Position numbers and translations under genes: made by a program | Shown: piece after piece, positions 40,442-48,592 of the stretch | Layout: every line of letters starts with the position of its first letter | Numbering within the stretch: position 1 is the stretch's first letter | The notes under the pieces: model-generated | What the model was told of the DNA's origin: nothing | The model's input: only the letters and a program-made list of their open reading frames with translations | Database searches by the model: none | Source of the DNA: Chitinophagales bacterium | Lineage (GTDB): Bacteria > Bacteroidota > Bacteroidia > Chitinophagales > CAIODY01 | Length of the DNA stretch: 64,000 nt | Direction of reading: 5' to 3' | Assembly: GCA_947452995.1 (NCBI GenBank) | Contig: CANGEV010000006.1 | Span: 1-64,000, forward strand

Positions 40442-42265
40442 GTGTCAGAATTAAACTCACAGAACCCGGCAGCAGCGCATGACGACTTCAATTGGAGTAT
40501 GGACAAGCGTAATGCTACGAATTACACAGCAGATCAAACTGCTAAATTAGCTGAATTGTATGACAGCACTTTCAAAACCATCAACAACGATGAAATCGTG
40601 GTGGGAACGATTGTGGGCATCACGAAAACGGATGCAGTTGTAAACATCGGCTTTAAATCAGACGGACTTGTTTCGTTGAACGAATTCCGCGATATGCCAT
40701 CTATCTCAGTTGGTGAAGAAATCGAGGTTTATGTTGTCAACAAAGAAGATAAATCTGGTCAATTAATCTTGTCTCGTAAGAACGCTAAATTGGCGAAGGC
40801 TTGGGATAAGATTGTTGCAGCGCATCAGAGCGGCGAAATCGTTACTGGTTTGATTACCAGCAAAACGAAAGGCGGCTTGATCGTAGACGTATTCGGATTA
40901 GAAACATTCTTACCTGGTTCGCAAATTGATGTGAAACCAGTTACTGACTACGACGCTTACGTTGGTAAGTCAATGGAATTCAAAGTTGTTAAGATCAACG
41001 AAGTTATCAAAAACGCAGTTGTATCTCACAAAGCGATCATCGAAAGCGATATCGAATCTCAACGTGCCGAAATCATCAGCAAGATGGAAATCGGTCAGGT
41101 ATTGGAAGGAACAATCAAGAACATCACAGATTTCGGTGCATTCATCGACTTGGGTGGTATCGACGGTTTGTTGTACATCACCGATATCTCTTGGGGACGT
41201 ATCAACCACCCTTCAGAGGTGTTGAAGATGAACCAAAAGTTGAACGTAGTAGTTTTAGGCTTCGACGATCACAAAAAACGTATCAGCTTAGGTTTGAAGC
41301 AATTGACTGCTCATCCTTGGGATACATTACCAGAAGAGGTTAAAGAAGGTTCTAAAGTAAAAGGTAAAGTTGTTAATATCGAAGAATACGGTGCGTTCAT
41401 CGAAATCCAAACAGGTATCGAAGGATTGTTACACGTATCTGAATTGAGCTGGAGCAACCAACCAATCAACTCTAAAGAGTTCTTTAAGTTGAACGATGAA
41501 TACGAAGCATTAGTTGTTTCTTTAGATCGTGAGCAACGTAAGATGTCTTTGAGCTTGAAACAATGCACGCCTGATCCTTGGACTTCAATCACTGAGAAGT
41601 ATCCAGTAGCTAGCCGTCATAAAGGTATCGTGAAGAATATCACTAACTATGGTGTATTCGTAGAATTCGAAACTGGTATCGGCGGAATGGTTCACGTAAG
41701 TGACTTGTCTTGGACTAAACGTTACCACCATGCAAATGAATTCACGAAAGTGGGTTCTGAATTGGATGTAGTTGTTTTGGGTATCGACATGGAAAATCGC
41801 AAAATGTCTTTAGGACACAAGCAATTGGAAGAAGATCCTTGGGAAACTTTCGAAACAATCTTCCCTGTGGGTTCAGTTCACGAAGCTACCATCATCAAGA
41901 AAGATGACAAAGGTGCTGTAGTATCATTGCCTTATGGTTTGGAAGGATATGCTCCTGCTAAACATTTGAAGAAAGAAAACGGTAAGACTGCTGAGCAAGA
42001 CGAAACATTGCCATTCATGATTATCGAATTCGAACGTAATGATAAACGTATCGTTGTTTCTCATGCCCGTATCCACGAAGCTGCTAAGCATGAAGCTCGT
42101 GTTGCAGAAGGACAAGAGAAAGCAGCAACAGAGAAGCGTACAAAAGAAACTGTTAAAAACTTGAACGATAAGTCTAAGAAGTCTACTATGGGCGACTTAG
42201 AATCATTGACGAAGTTGAAAGCGGATATGGACGCTAAAGAAGCAGAAGATAAGAAAGGTAAATAA
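40442..42265 (+). CDS. rpsA: 30S ribosomal protein S1
   Basis: A 607-residue S1 protein starting at GTG 40442. An ATG at 40367 is ruled out because the promoter lies downstream of it. S1 carries mRNA to the ribosome. Six S1-type OB domains are seen in order, with repeated GxVxNIxxxGAFVxL patterns such as GTIKNITDFGAFIDLGGIDG and GKVVNIEEYGAFIEIQTGIE. The last domain is degenerate, followed by a Lys/Glu-rich tail. An upstream leader could support autoregulation, as in other bacteria. It ends at a strong terminator. Confidence 0.95.
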   Translation: MSELNSQNPAAAHDDFNWSMDKRNATNYTADQTAKLAELYDSTFKTINNDEIVVGTIVGITKTDAVVNIGFKSDGLVSLNEFRDMPSISVGEEIEVYVVNKEDKSGQLILSRKNAKLAKAWDKIVAAHQSGEIVTGLITSKTKGGLIVDVFGLETFLPGSQIDVKPVTDYDAYVGKSMEFKVVKINEVIKNAVVSHKAIIESDIESQRAEIISKMEIGQVLEGTIKNITDFGAFIDLGGIDGLLYITDISWGRINHPSEVLKMNQKLNVVVLGFDDHKKRISLGLKQLTAHPWDTLPEEVKEGSKVKGKVVNIEEYGAFIEIQTGIEGLLHVSELSWSNQPINSKEFFKLNDEYEALVVSLDREQRKMSLSLKQCTPDPWTSITEKYPVASRHKGIVKNITNYGVFVEFETGIGGMVHVSDLSWTKRYHHANEFTKVGSELDVVVLGIDMENRKMSLGHKQLEEDPWETFETIFPVGSVHEATIIKKDDKGAVVSLPYGLEGYAPAKHLKKENGKTAEQDETLPFMIIEFERNDKRIVVSHARIHEAAKHEARVAEGQEKAATEKRTKETVKNLNDKSKKSTMGDLESLTKLKADMDAKEAEDKKGK

Positions 42266-42285
42266 TCTTTCTTTCTCTTATACTG

Positions 42286-42318
42286 AAAAACGGCTCTGGT
42301 AACGGAGCCGTTTTTTTT
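42286..42318 (+). terminator. Terminator of rpsA
   Basis: AAAAACGGCTC and GAGCCGTTTTT form a G-C rich stem around TGGTAACG, ending in eight T. Confidence 0.9.
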
Positions 42319-42428
42319 ATGCCTTTTATATAGAATTTGTCGATTTTGTTATGGGAATGACCTTATTTGTACGTCCTTTGTAAAACACAACTACAAAAGA
42401 ATCACCTTAGCCTTGTAGGCCCAAATTT

Positions 42429-44249
42429 ATGTGCGGAATTGCTGGTATATTTAATTTCTTTGGTCGCCCGGTAGAATCACTGCCGTTGCAAAATATGCTT
42501 TCCGTGCAGCATCATCGTGGACCTGATGATCAGCATTATTGGATCAATACCAATGCAAGAACCGGCTTGGCGCATAACCGACTTAAGATTATCGACCTCA
42601 GCGAAGCTGCGGCGCAACCAATGCATTATTTAGGTCGTTATACCATCACCTTTAATGGGGAAATTTATAATTATAAAACACTTCGTGCAAATCTAGAAGC
42701 AAAAGGACATCGCTTTGTGTCGAACTCAGATACCGAAGTATTACTGGCCATGTTTGCACAATATGGTAAGGAGTGTGTGAAGCATCTAGATGGAATGTTT
42801 GCATTTGCTATTTGGGATGAAGAAACACAAAGTCTTTTTTGTGCTAGAGACCGTTTTGGCGAAAAACCATTTCATTATTACTATTCCGCGACGCAAGGGC
42901 AGTTCATCTTTGCCTCAGAGATGAAAACAATTTTTGCTTCAGGCTATGTTCCTAAAGAGTTAAATCAACGCATGGTTTACCACTATCTTGCCAATCAAAT
43001 AGTGGAGAACCCCTTCGATTCTTCTGAAACATTTTATGAGAAAATATTTCGACTGGATCAAGGTTGTATAATGACTATTGGTTTGGATGGCTACATGCAA
43101 AAGGAACGTTATTGGAATCTAGCCGATATTAACCCGATTACTATTAGCTTGTCCGATGCTAAAGAAAAGTTCCGCGAACTCTTTAACGAGAGCCTACGCA
43201 CTCGCATGCAAGCCGACGTCCCTGTCGGAGTTTCATTATCTGGTGGTCTTGATTCAAGCGCAATTACCTGTGGCATTCGTTCCTTATTGCCGAATGAAGA
43301 AATAAGAACTTTCTCTGCACGATTTAAAGACGCGGCTTTAGATGAAGGTCATCATATCCAAAAAGTTGTTGATCAAACTGGAGCAGTAGCCTATTCTGTA
43401 ATTCCTGATGAAGAGACACTTCTCAGTGATGTTGAACGTGTATTGTATCACCAAGAAGCTCCTTTCTCTAGTGCTAGTGTTATTGCTCAATGGGAGGTTT
43501 ATAAATTAGCGGCAAAAGCAGGAATGAAAGTGCTTATTGATGGACAAGGTTCTGATGAATATTTAGCCGGCTATAAACACTTTTATGGCACCTATTTTAA
43601 ACAATTATATCGCAGCAATTATAGCCGATATGAGCGTGAATCCGACATTCTTCAACGCGACTTTAACCTAGATTATCATCTTAACTTCCGTCAGAAGTGT
43701 GAAGCTAGTTATCCGTCACTTTTCGCCAATTTACAACAGGCGAAGATGAAGTATTTGGGTAGTAAAAAGGATGCCAATCTCGATAGTCGTTTCATTCGCC
43801 AATATCAAGATCCTAGAATAGTTTTTAAAAATTATACCAGCTTAAAAGAAGCTACACTCGACTTTACCACGCATTACGGCTTACACAAGCTATTGCGCTT
43901 TGCAGATCGTAATTCTATGGGACATTCCATCGAAGTGCGTTTACCCTTTCTCCGTCATCAACTCGTTGAATTTGTTTATAGTTTGCCTTCTGAATTTTTA
44001 ATCCATGAAGGCTGGTCGAAATTTATTTTACGTGAATCGATGAAGGAGCTAATGCCTAACGAAATTACCTGGAGACGCGATAAACTAGGCTTCCAAGCAC
44101 CACAAATCGATTGGTTGAAATCTCCGAAAGTGAGAGCTATTGTGGAAGATGGACGCCGTAATTTAGAGTCGCATCATATCTTGAGGAAAAATGCTAAAGG
44201 GGTTAGTGAATGGGATATTATGATCCTACACCTTTTCATGCGTCAGTAA
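42429..44249 (+). CDS. asnB: Asparagine synthase (glutamine-hydrolysing)
   Basis: A 606-residue type II asparagine synthetase. The nucleophile C2 starts the glutaminase domain (CGIAGIF), whose binding motif RGPDDQHYW and the NGEIYN loop follow. The C-terminal synthetase domain has the PP-loop SLSGGLDSSAITC (near residue 268-280). It produces Asn from Asp and Gln. Members of this family in Bacteroidota are often tied to surface-polysaccharide or peptide biosynthesis, and the next gene, a CMP-sugar synthetase-like protein, is convergent. The length agrees with the family. Confidence 0.93.
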   Translation: MCGIAGIFNFFGRPVESLPLQNMLSVQHHRGPDDQHYWINTNARTGLAHNRLKIIDLSEAAAQPMHYLGRYTITFNGEIYNYKTLRANLEAKGHRFVSNSDTEVLLAMFAQYGKECVKHLDGMFAFAIWDEETQSLFCARDRFGEKPFHYYYSATQGQFIFASEMKTIFASGYVPKELNQRMVYHYLANQIVENPFDSSETFYEKIFRLDQGCIMTIGLDGYMQKERYWNLADINPITISLSDAKEKFRELFNESLRTRMQADVPVGVSLSGGLDSSAITCGIRSLLPNEEIRTFSARFKDAALDEGHHIQKVVDQTGAVAYSVIPDEETLLSDVERVLYHQEAPFSSASVIAQWEVYKLAAKAGMKVLIDGQGSDEYLAGYKHFYGTYFKQLYRSNYSRYERESDILQRDFNLDYHLNFRQKCEASYPSLFANLQQAKMKYLGSKKDANLDSRFIRQYQDPRIVFKNYTSLKEATLDFTTHYGLHKLLRFADRNSMGHSIEVRLPFLRHQLVEFVYSLPSEFLIHEGWSKFILRESMKELMPNEITWRRDKLGFQAPQIDWLKSPKVRAIVEDGRRNLESHHILRKNAKGVSEWDIMILHLFMRQ

Positions 44250-44255
44250 GCTTTA

Positions 44256-44975
44256 CTAGCCTATCCAACCCATTCTTTCTGGTTCGCCACTACTCATGAG
44301 ATATTCCATGAAGTGAAAATCTAATGGCTCGTCCAAGTCGAAACAAGGATGGGGAACCTCATAGGCCATAGATAAATCGTTGATGACAGGCTTTATCGCC
44401 CCATCAAAAAATACTCTTCTGAAAATATAGAACGAAGCATTCATGTCGTATACTTTCGGAGCCGACTGCCGCGTAAGGAATTGACCCGGTTTTACGAGCT
44501 TAACGAAGCCGTCGCCTTTTTCCTCTACCATGTTGAAATAAGGATTGCGATGGGCTTTTGAAACGGAGAAGATATTCATCGCTTCACTGCGTTGCTGTAA
44601 CAGGGTTAAGGCGTTTTCTAAGTCTTTTACGGAGCGAAGCGGACTTGTCACGTCCATATCGATAATGAAATCAAAAGGCTTTACCTGACGGCGTTCGGCG
44701 TGTTCTAAGGCATTCGCTATTACAGGCATTTTACCTGCGGTATCGCTCGCTAAATCTGCCGGTCGACGGTAATTCGTCTCCAAACCCCATTGCGCAGCTA
44801 CTTCTATAATCTGCTCGTCGTCGGTCGATAGCTGAATAATACCATTGTGAAGGGCTGCAAATTTTTGGGCCGTTTCGATGGTATAGGCTATGAGTGGCTT
44901 CCCTGCAATGGATTTGATGTTCTTGCCTGGGATTCCTTTACTGCCGCCGCGGGCACAGATGGTGATGAGTAGCAT
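44256..44975 (-). CDS. CMP-sugar (acylneuraminate) cytidylyltransferase-like protein
   Basis: A 239-residue nucleotidyltransferase of the NeuA/PseF family, which activates nonulosonic acids with CTP. The motif ARGGSKGIPGKNIKSIAGKP sits at residues 8-27. Later motifs include DMDVTSPLRSVKDLENAL and PKVYDMNASFYIFRR. No sialic, legionaminic or pseudaminic acid synthase lies nearby, so it may activate a sugar made elsewhere. Convergent with asnB, with six bases between the stops. Confidence 0.87.
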   Translation of the reverse strand: MLLITICARGGSKGIPGKNIKSIAGKPLIAYTIETAQKFAALHNGIIQLSTDDEQIIEVAAQWGLETNYRRPADLASDTAGKMPVIANALEHAERRQVKPFDFIIDMDVTSPLRSVKDLENALTLLQQRSEAMNIFSVSKAHRNPYFNMVEEKGDGFVKLVKPGQFLTRQSAPKVYDMNASFYIFRRVFFDGAIKPVINDLSMAYEVPHPCFDLDEPLDFHFMEYLMSSGEPERMGWIG

Positions 44976-45071
44976 AGAGTGACAATTTCCGACTACAATA
45001 CTAATGAATGTTGTTGATAGCTACGCCTTTCTGTTTAAGTAATTGCCTTCTTTTTTCAGTGATTTATTACG

Positions 45072-45079
45072 TATCTTCG
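45072..45079 (+). promoter_or_regulatory. -7 box of the PDH E2 gene
   Basis: TATCTTCG, 30 bases before the ATG at 45110. Confidence 0.45.
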
Positions 45080-45109
45080 AACTCACAATTAAGATAAATT
45101 TTTTCCGAT

Positions 45110-46369
45110 ATGGCCGAGATTATTCGCATGCCCCGTATGAGTGATACCATGACTGAAGGTGTTATTGCAGCATGGCACAAAAAAGTAGGTGACAATGTTA
45201 AGAGCGGTGAGCTTTTGGCAGAAGTAGAAACGGACAAAGCAACGATGGAACTAGAATCTTACGAGACTGGTACTTTGTTATATATTGGCGTTGAGCAAGG
45301 TCATGCAGTACCTGTAAATGGCATCTTAGCGATTATCGGTAAGGCAGGTGAAGAATTTCAAAGCTTGTTGAATGAAGCAGCTCCTGTAACAGCGGCGCCT
45401 GCAACGTCTAACGAAACAATGGTAGCAGCAGCAGCACCAGCAGTCGCTGCTCCGGCAGCAACGCCTGCTCCGGCTACACATGATATGACTTCGGAAGGCG
45501 ATCGCATCAAAGCTTCTCCATTAGCAAAGAAAATTGCTGAAGAAAAAGGAATCGATTTGAGCACGATTAAAGGCAGCGCTGAAAATGGTCGTATCGTAAA
45601 ACGTGATTTAGAAAATATTAGTGTAGAAGCGCCACAGGCAGCAGCAGTAGCCGCTCCGATGGCTATGCCTGTTGTGGTGAACGGCCAAGAAAGCTATGAA
45701 GAAGTGAGCGTATCTCAAATGCGTAAAACAATTGCTCGTCGCTTGAGTGAAAGTAATTTCACTGCGCCACATTTCTTCGTTACTTTCGAAGCGAATATGG
45801 GTAAGGCGATGGCATTCCGTAACGAAGCGAATGCGAACTCAACGACTAAAATTTCATTTAACGATATCATGATTAAGGCCGTTGCAATGGCCCTTCGTCA
45901 ACATCCGAAAGCAAATTCAAGCTGGTTGGGTGATAAAATCCGTTACAATCACCATATCCATATCGGAATGGCTGTTGGCATGGATGAAGGTTTAGTAGTG
46001 CCGGTTATCAAATTCGCAGATCAAAAGACCTTAAGTCAATTGGCTGTTGAAGCAAAATCATGGGTTGAAAAGGCGAAGACGAAGAAAATCGCTCCGGCAG
46101 ATATGTCAGGAAATACCTTTACCATCAGTAATATGGGCATGTTCGACGTAGAAAACTTTACGGCGATTATCAACCCTCCTGATGCGTGCATCTTAGCGGT
46201 TGGTAAAATCAAGGAAACACCAATCGTTGAGAACGGTGAAATCAAAGTAGGCCATGTGATGAAAATGACCTTGAGTAGTGATCATCGTGTTGTTGACGGC
46301 AGCATCGCCTCTGCATTCTTGAAATCCTTGAAAGACAATTTGGAGAACCCAATGAAAATGTTGCTCTAA
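45110..46369 (+). CDS. Dihydrolipoamide acetyltransferase, PDH E2
   Basis: A 419-residue E2 of the pyruvate dehydrogenase complex. Order: lipoyl domain (1-80, lipoylated K43 in ETDKATMELES), an Ala/Pro-rich linker, peripheral-subunit-binding domain (about 133-168, KASPLAKKIAEEKGIDLSTI), then the catalytic domain with H391 in SSDHRVVDGS. A branched-chain or 2-oxoglutarate E2 is less likely, because the catalytic domain contains FDVENFTAIINPPD. E1 and E3 are not adjacent. The stop and the ATG of engB overlap by one base (TAATG). Confidence 0.93.
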   Translation: MAEIIRMPRMSDTMTEGVIAAWHKKVGDNVKSGELLAEVETDKATMELESYETGTLLYIGVEQGHAVPVNGILAIIGKAGEEFQSLLNEAAPVTAAPATSNETMVAAAAPAVAAPAATPAPATHDMTSEGDRIKASPLAKKIAEEKGIDLSTIKGSAENGRIVKRDLENISVEAPQAAAVAAPMAMPVVVNGQESYEEVSVSQMRKTIARRLSESNFTAPHFFVTFEANMGKAMAFRNEANANSTTKISFNDIMIKAVAMALRQHPKANSSWLGDKIRYNHHIHIGMAVGMDEGLVVPVIKFADQKTLSQLAVEAKSWVEKAKTKKIAPADMSGNTFTISNMGMFDVENFTAIINPPDACILAVGKIKETPIVENGEIKVGHVMKMTLSSDHRVVDGSIASAFLKSLKDNLENPMKMLL

Positions 46370-46974
46370 TGAGCGATTCCGCGATACGTTTTGCTGAATA
46401 TAAAGGAAGCTATGCCAAGGTAGAAGCCCTTCCAAAAGGACCTATGCCCGAAATCGCATTTGTCGGAAGAAGTAATGTGGGCAAGAGCTCTTTAATCAAT
46501 TTTTTAAGCGGTCGCTTAGGAATGGCGCATACCTCTTCACAGCCGGGAAAGACACAAACCTTCAATTACTATTTGATTAATGAGGAAGTAAACTGGGTAG
46601 ATATGCCTGGTTATGGCTATGCGAAGGTTTCACAGAAGCAAAGGGATGCTTGGCAGAAGGAGATGCAGAAGTACCTGGCAGAACGCGAGCAAATGCGTGT
46701 GGTTTGTCAGTTGATTGATAGTCGTATTAAGCCTCAAAAAATCGATTTAGAATTTACGCATGCTTGTTTAAAGGGAGAGGTGCCTATCGTATTAATTTTT
46801 ACGAAAGGTGACAGAAAAGGGCGAAATGAAGCGAAGTCTAACCAAGCGGCTTATGATCGAGCTTTACGTGAATTTAAATTGAGTGTTCCAAGACAATTTA
46901 TGACTTCTGCTTCTGATAAAACAGGTCGGGAAGAGATTTTGAATTGGATAGAAGAGTTGTTAGCAGAGTCTTAA
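46369..46974 (+). CDS. engB: Ribosome biogenesis GTPase EngB/YsxC
   Basis: A 201-residue GTPase involved in assembly of the 50S subunit. The G-motifs are G1 FVGRSNVGKSSL (33-40), G3 DMPGYG (78-83) and G4 TKGD, with the TRExB family signature SQPGKTQTFNYYL. The stop of the preceding E2 overlaps its start by one base, so it is probably translationally coupled to a metabolic gene, an arrangement worth noting but not rare. Confidence 0.93.
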   Translation: MSDSAIRFAEYKGSYAKVEALPKGPMPEIAFVGRSNVGKSSLINFLSGRLGMAHTSSQPGKTQTFNYYLINEEVNWVDMPGYGYAKVSQKQRDAWQKEMQKYLAEREQMRVVCQLIDSRIKPQKIDLEFTHACLKGEVPIVLIFTKGDRKGRNEAKSNQAAYDRALREFKLSVPRQFMTSASDKTGREEILNWIEELLAES

Positions 46975-47001
46975 AGCGAACAAAAAGCAAATTTTGCTGT
47001 T

Positions 47002-47009
47002 TATCTTTG
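47002..47009 (+). promoter_or_regulatory. -7 box of the peroxiredoxin gene
   Basis: TATCTTTG, 33 bases before the ATG. Confidence 0.6.
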
Positions 47010-47042
47010 CAGCAGATTAAAAAACAATAAAAACAATTTAAT

Positions 47043-47672
47043 ATGTCATTAGTAGGAAGAAAAGCGCCTTTATTTAAGGCTAGCGCCGTTATCAATGGCG
47101 GAGAAATCGTGAACGATTTCACTTTAGAAGATTACAAAGGAAAGAACTATGTTGTTTTATTCTTCTATCCGAAGGATTTCACATTTGTTTGCCCGACAGA
47201 ATTACATGCTTTCCAAGAGAAATTGGCTGAATTCGAAAAGCGTGGTTGCGCAGTAGTAGCTTGTAGCACGGATACTGAGCAGTCGCATTGGGGTTGGTTG
47301 CAATTACCAAAGAACCAAGGCGGTATTCAGGGGATCACGTATCCTATCGTAGCGGATACAAACAAGTTGATCAGCATGGCGTATGATGTGTTGAATGGTG
47401 AATACTTTGCGGATGAGAATGGTAATATGGCTGCAACCGCTGAATTGATCGCGTTCCGTGGATTGTATTTGATCGATAAAGATGGTATTGTTCAACATAT
47501 GTTGATTAACAATTTGCCATTAGGACGTAATGTAGATGAAGCGTTGCGTATGTTGGATGCGTTAATTTTCACAGAAGAAAATGGTGAAGCTTGTCCTGCT
47601 AACTGGGCTGCCGGTAAAGATGGCTTGAACGCTACGCACGATGGTGTTGCCGAGTATTTGGGGAAACACTGA
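47043..47672 (+). CDS. 2-Cys peroxiredoxin (AhpC/Prx1 type)
   Basis: A 209-residue thiol peroxidase. The peroxidatic C50 is in FYPKDFTFVCPTELHAF, and the resolving Cys near residue 184 is in GEACPANW, so it is a typical 2-Cys enzyme. The GGIQGITYPIVAD region matches the Prx1/AhpC class. It removes hydrogen peroxide and organic peroxides using thioredoxin-type reductants. No oxyR-like gene is near. Confidence 0.94.
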   Translation: MSLVGRKAPLFKASAVINGGEIVNDFTLEDYKGKNYVVLFFYPKDFTFVCPTELHAFQEKLAEFEKRGCAVVACSTDTEQSHWGWLQLPKNQGGIQGITYPIVADTNKLISMAYDVLNGEYFADENGNMAATAELIAFRGLYLIDKDGIVQHMLINNLPLGRNVDEALRMLDALIFTEENGEACPANWAAGKDGLNATHDGVAEYLGKH

Positions 47673-47761
47673 AAAGTGAATAATGAATAGTGAAAAGTGA
47701 ATAGTGAAAATGAATAGCTAATAATTCATTTAGAAATTGTTCATGCAATTTCGATAATAAA

Positions 47762-47796
47762 GAAAGGCGTCAGGAGAAGATCTTGGCGCCTTTTTT
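47762..47796 (+). terminator. Terminator between the peroxiredoxin and zapA genes
   Basis: AAAGGCG...CGCCTTTTTT around a partly paired interior. Its T-run reads in the plus direction, so it ends the peroxiredoxin transcript. The stretch 47673-47761 consists mainly of AGTGAATA-type repeats. Confidence 0.65.
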
Positions 47797-47803
47797 AATG
47801 GGC

Positions 47804-48073
47804 TTAGTCGAGTAGATTTAGAATCTTATTTAATTTTTCTTCGACTTTTAGTTTTTCTTCTGGGCTTGAGATTTCATTTTGCGTCATGTGCATGAGCAAA
47901 TACATGGCGAGAAAATCTTGCATATCGCCTTGATAGTTTTCTTTTAGCACGGCGATTTCAGCATTGATTTTTTCTACGGTGTCACGCACAAAGGCTTCAC
48001 TTGCTTCGGTTACGAAGAGCGGATATTCTCGGCCGGCGAGTAATAGTTGAATGGCCTTTTTAGCTTGTTCCAT
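47804..48073 (-). CDS. zapA: Cell division protein ZapA
   Basis: An 89-residue FtsZ-ring stabiliser. A compact N-terminal beta-sheet (IQLLLAGREYPLFV) is followed by a long coiled helix (SEAFVRDTVEKINAEIAVLK ... EKLKVEEKLNKILNLL), as expected for this family. It follows the coiled-coil gene after one base, so the two are co-transcribed. Confidence 0.88.
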   Translation of the reverse strand: MEQAKKAIQLLLAGREYPLFVTEASEAFVRDTVEKINAEIAVLKENYQGDMQDFLAMYLLMHMTQNEISSPEEKLKVEEKLNKILNLLD

Positions 48074-48074
48074 A

Positions 48075-48425
48075 TTAGTCAGTATTCACATCGACGATTT
48101 CTTCCTTCACTTCATTTTGCATGAGGGCGATGCAGCGATCTACTTCTTTAAGGAGCTCGTTGATTTGATATTTCACCTCTTCTTGTTGCTTAGCTTGTTC
48201 GGCGGCTTGTGCATTTTCAGCGCGTAGTTTTTCTATTTCAGCCTCTGCGCTCACGATCGCTTGATTTTGCTGTTGTAGGCTTTGTTCTGCTTCCGTCAGA
48301 CGTAGTTCTAATTCTTCTTTTTCTTGCTCCATAGAGCGCAAAAGCGCCTTTTGTTCGGCCATACGTTCTTGTATAGCGACAATCTTATCCTGAATTTGTT
48401 GGAGAGTAGCGATTGTTTCAGACAT
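48075..48425 (-). CDS. Coiled-coil protein upstream of zapA
   Basis: A 116-residue protein, almost wholly predicted coiled coil (about 8-100), rich in Glu, Gln and Leu (MAEQKALLRSMEQEKEELEL). No catalytic motif. The pairing with zapA in Bacteroidota suggests a ZapB-like division-ring role, though sequence similarity to ZapB is not evident to me. Start at 48425. A weak TATCTTAG box is about 23 bases upstream. Confidence 0.75.
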   Translation of the reverse strand: MSETIATLQQIQDKIVAIQERMAEQKALLRSMEQEKEELELRLTEAEQSLQQQNQAIVSAEAEIEKLRAENAQAAEQAKQQEEVKYQINELLKEVDRCIALMQNEVKEEIVDVNTD

Positions 48426-48592
48426 TATCTTGTGTTTTAAAGGTTAAACTAAGATAATGAGAAAAGATAATTAGGGCGCTTAATTCCAGAATATTAATTA
48501 ATGGAAAGCAGTTTATGTGCTGTTGCGTAATATTAAGTTAACATTTCGGAAAGATTAAGATTAAACGAGGTGGTTTTCTTTGCGTTAAATTA

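Noticed and set aside
48426-48592. 6S RNA next to zapA
   Set aside because: The space upstream of the operon is only about 170 bases and holds no recognisable 6S hairpin; nothing else supports it.
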